From Pseudomonadales bacterium (GTDB lineage: Bacteria; Pseudomonadota; Gammaproteobacteria; Pseudomonadales; DC-out160), in NCBI GenBank assembly GCA_016765265.1, contig JAESQG010000232.1, positions 3,429-9,730 on the forward strand: a stretch of 6,302 nucleotides of DNA. Reading direction: 5' to 3'. Positions 5,337 to 6,302 of this stretch are shown piece after piece. The position numbers and the translations under genes were made by a program. Below the pieces are notes generated by a model, which saw only the letters and a program-made list of their open reading frames with translations, was not told where the DNA came from and ran no database searches. The stretch's first letter is position 1. Every line of letters starts with the position of its first letter.

Positions 5337-6302
5337 TTACACCCCCGTTGGCGCATGAAAGGTGCCAAAGCTATCTTTCAGCACATCACAAATTTCTTGA
5401 ACCGTGGCATATTGCCTAACAGCTTCAATTAACGGCTCCATTAAATTAGATTCTCCATCTGCGGCATTTTTCAAAGCAACTAGAGCGGCATCCGTTGTGG
5501 CTCCATCGCGTTTTGTTTTAATAGTCTTAATGCTTTGCTCCTGATAGGCGTAGGTTTCTTCGGAGTAGGGGTGCATCATGGTCTCGTATTCAGAGCGGTC
5601 TGTTTCGTCGCGAGCGTAATTGGCACCCACCATGACTTCTTTACCGTTTTTGATTCGCGCCTCCCACATACAGGCCTCTTCGGCAATTTTACGTTGCAGG
5701 CGTCCGTCTTCAATCCACTGCACTGCACCGCCGGTATCGACTATGTCATTGACCACTAGGTCAAGTTCATCGAGAATATCCTGAGTGAGTTTTTCGATAA
5801 AATAGGATCCTGCGAGGGGATCGGCTACCTTAGTCACCCCCGATTCGTAGGCCACTACCATCCGAACATCCAAGGCATTTTGAATGGCCTCTTCCGTGGG
5901 GATTTCATAGGCCTCATCGTAGCAGGGTAGTTGCATGGATTGGCATCCGCCGAGAACGTTGGAGAGGCAGTTGAGAGCGATGCGTCCTACGTTGGCGATG
6001 GGGCGTTCAAAAGTCATGGCGTCGGTGTCACCGCCCATGTGAATTCTCAATTGCTGCGTCTTAGGGTTCTTACTGCCATAGCGCTCTTTAGCGGTTTTCG
6101 CCCAAAAAGTTCGCATGGCTCTCATTCGACAAATGCTTTCGAAAAAATCTCGATTCGAGCAGCTGAGCCAGGAGAATTGATGGGCAAATTCATCGATGTT
6201 GTAGCCTCGTTTCACTATTTCATCACAATATGCAATTGCATTAGCAAATTTGTAAGCATCGGATTGAACCATGGTGGCACCGGCGCTTTTCATATGAGCA
6301 CC
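5337..6302 (-). CDS. B12-dependent acyl-CoA mutase large (catalytic) subunit, C-terminal part, 5' end outside window
   Basis: The frame stays open to the right edge (residues GAH precede the Met at 6293), and GAHMKSAGATMVQ is an internal family motif, so the true start lies beyond the window. About 321 codons are visible, matching the second half of the methylmalonyl-CoA mutase TIM barrel (PF01642). Numbered from that Met: AGATMVQ at 4-10; QLRIH with the probable catalytic His85 (equivalent to His244 of Propionibacterium methylmalonyl-CoA mutase); LGGCQSM at 114-120; DEAYEIPTEEA at 126-136; and ADPLAGSYFIE at 157-167. The protein ends without the cobalamin-binding domain (no DxHxxG), so it is a stand-alone large subunit that needs a separate B12-binding small subunit. 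That subunit is not in the window, and the gene immediately downstream is AlkB on the other strand. After His85 the sequence reads MGGDTDAMTFERP where the family usually has something like TQTAGSTLTAQQP, so the substrate may differ. Candidates include methylmalonyl-, isobutyryl- or 2-hydroxyisobutyryl-CoA types. Confidence 0.9.
   Translation of the reverse strand, partial: GAHMKSAGATMVQSDAYKFANAIAYCDEIVKRGYNIDEFAHQFSWLSCSNRDFFESICRMRAMRTFWAKTAKERYGSKNPKTQQLRIHMGGDTDAMTFERPIANVGRIALNCLSNVLGGCQSMQLPCYDEAYEIPTEEAIQNALDVRMVVAYESGVTKVADPLAGSYFIEKLTQDILDELDLVVNDIVDTGGAVQWIEDGRLQRKIAEEACMWEARIKNGKEVMVGANYARDETDRSEYETMMHPYSEETYAYQEQSIKTIKTKRDGATTDAALVALKNAADGESNLMEPLIEAVRQYATVQEICDVLKDSFGTFHAPTGV

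Noticed and set aside
5535..5759. 74-codon + strand frame
   Set aside because: It is antisense to the mutase gene, with no domain and no ribosome-binding support seen.
6291..6293. ATG as start of the mutase gene
   Set aside because: The Met lies inside a conserved family motif and the upstream codons (G, A, H) continue it. The N-terminal half of the barrel must lie beyond the window.

Overview
The window looks like a chromosomal segment of a gammaproteobacterium, probably marine or otherwise aquatic. This is inferred from the protein flavour (a long Y1-type transposase of the kind common in Gammaproteobacteria, an amidohydrolase with an ESNFP motif, an acyl-CoA mutase), from moderate G+C and from ordinary Shine-Dalgarno sites. 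No rRNA, tRNA or species-diagnostic gene is present, so the genus stays open.

Left block (1-1890, + strand): three catabolic genes in one direction. They are the C-terminal part of a TIM-barrel amidohydrolase that runs off the left edge, a complete beta-hydroxyacid dehydrogenase of the 3-hydroxyisobutyrate dehydrogenase family, and a small carboxymuconolactone-decarboxylase-family protein. The second and third are 45 nt apart and are probably co-transcribed. Together they suggest breakdown of an organic acid, possibly an aromatic or branched-chain one, but the substrate cannot be read from the sequence.

Middle block (1891-4691): an accessory region. A 331-codon single-strand transposase of the Y1/HUH (REP-associated, RAYT-like) family lies on the - strand. 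It is followed rightwards by a TauE/SafE-type membrane protein, also on the - strand. The non-coding spacers on both sides hold at least eight copies of a short motif with core TGGGTGTC or its close variants. Left of the transposase three of the four copies read on the - strand. Right of it all four read on the + strand, so most point away from the gene. Two of the right-hand copies sit in a perfect 22-bp direct repeat, and one left pair forms a perfect 15-bp inverted repeat. This is the least ordinary feature of the window.

Right block (4692-6302): an AlkB-type 2-oxoglutarate/Fe(II) dioxygenase on the + strand, with all iron- and 2-oxoglutarate-binding residues visible. It converges on a - strand gene for the large (substrate-binding) subunit of a B12-dependent acyl-CoA mutase, which runs off the right edge. 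The mutase keeps the active-site His but has an unusual sequence just after it, so its substrate may not be methylmalonyl-CoA. The mutase and the left catabolic genes could belong to one degradative island later interrupted by the mobile or accessory block. That link is inference only.
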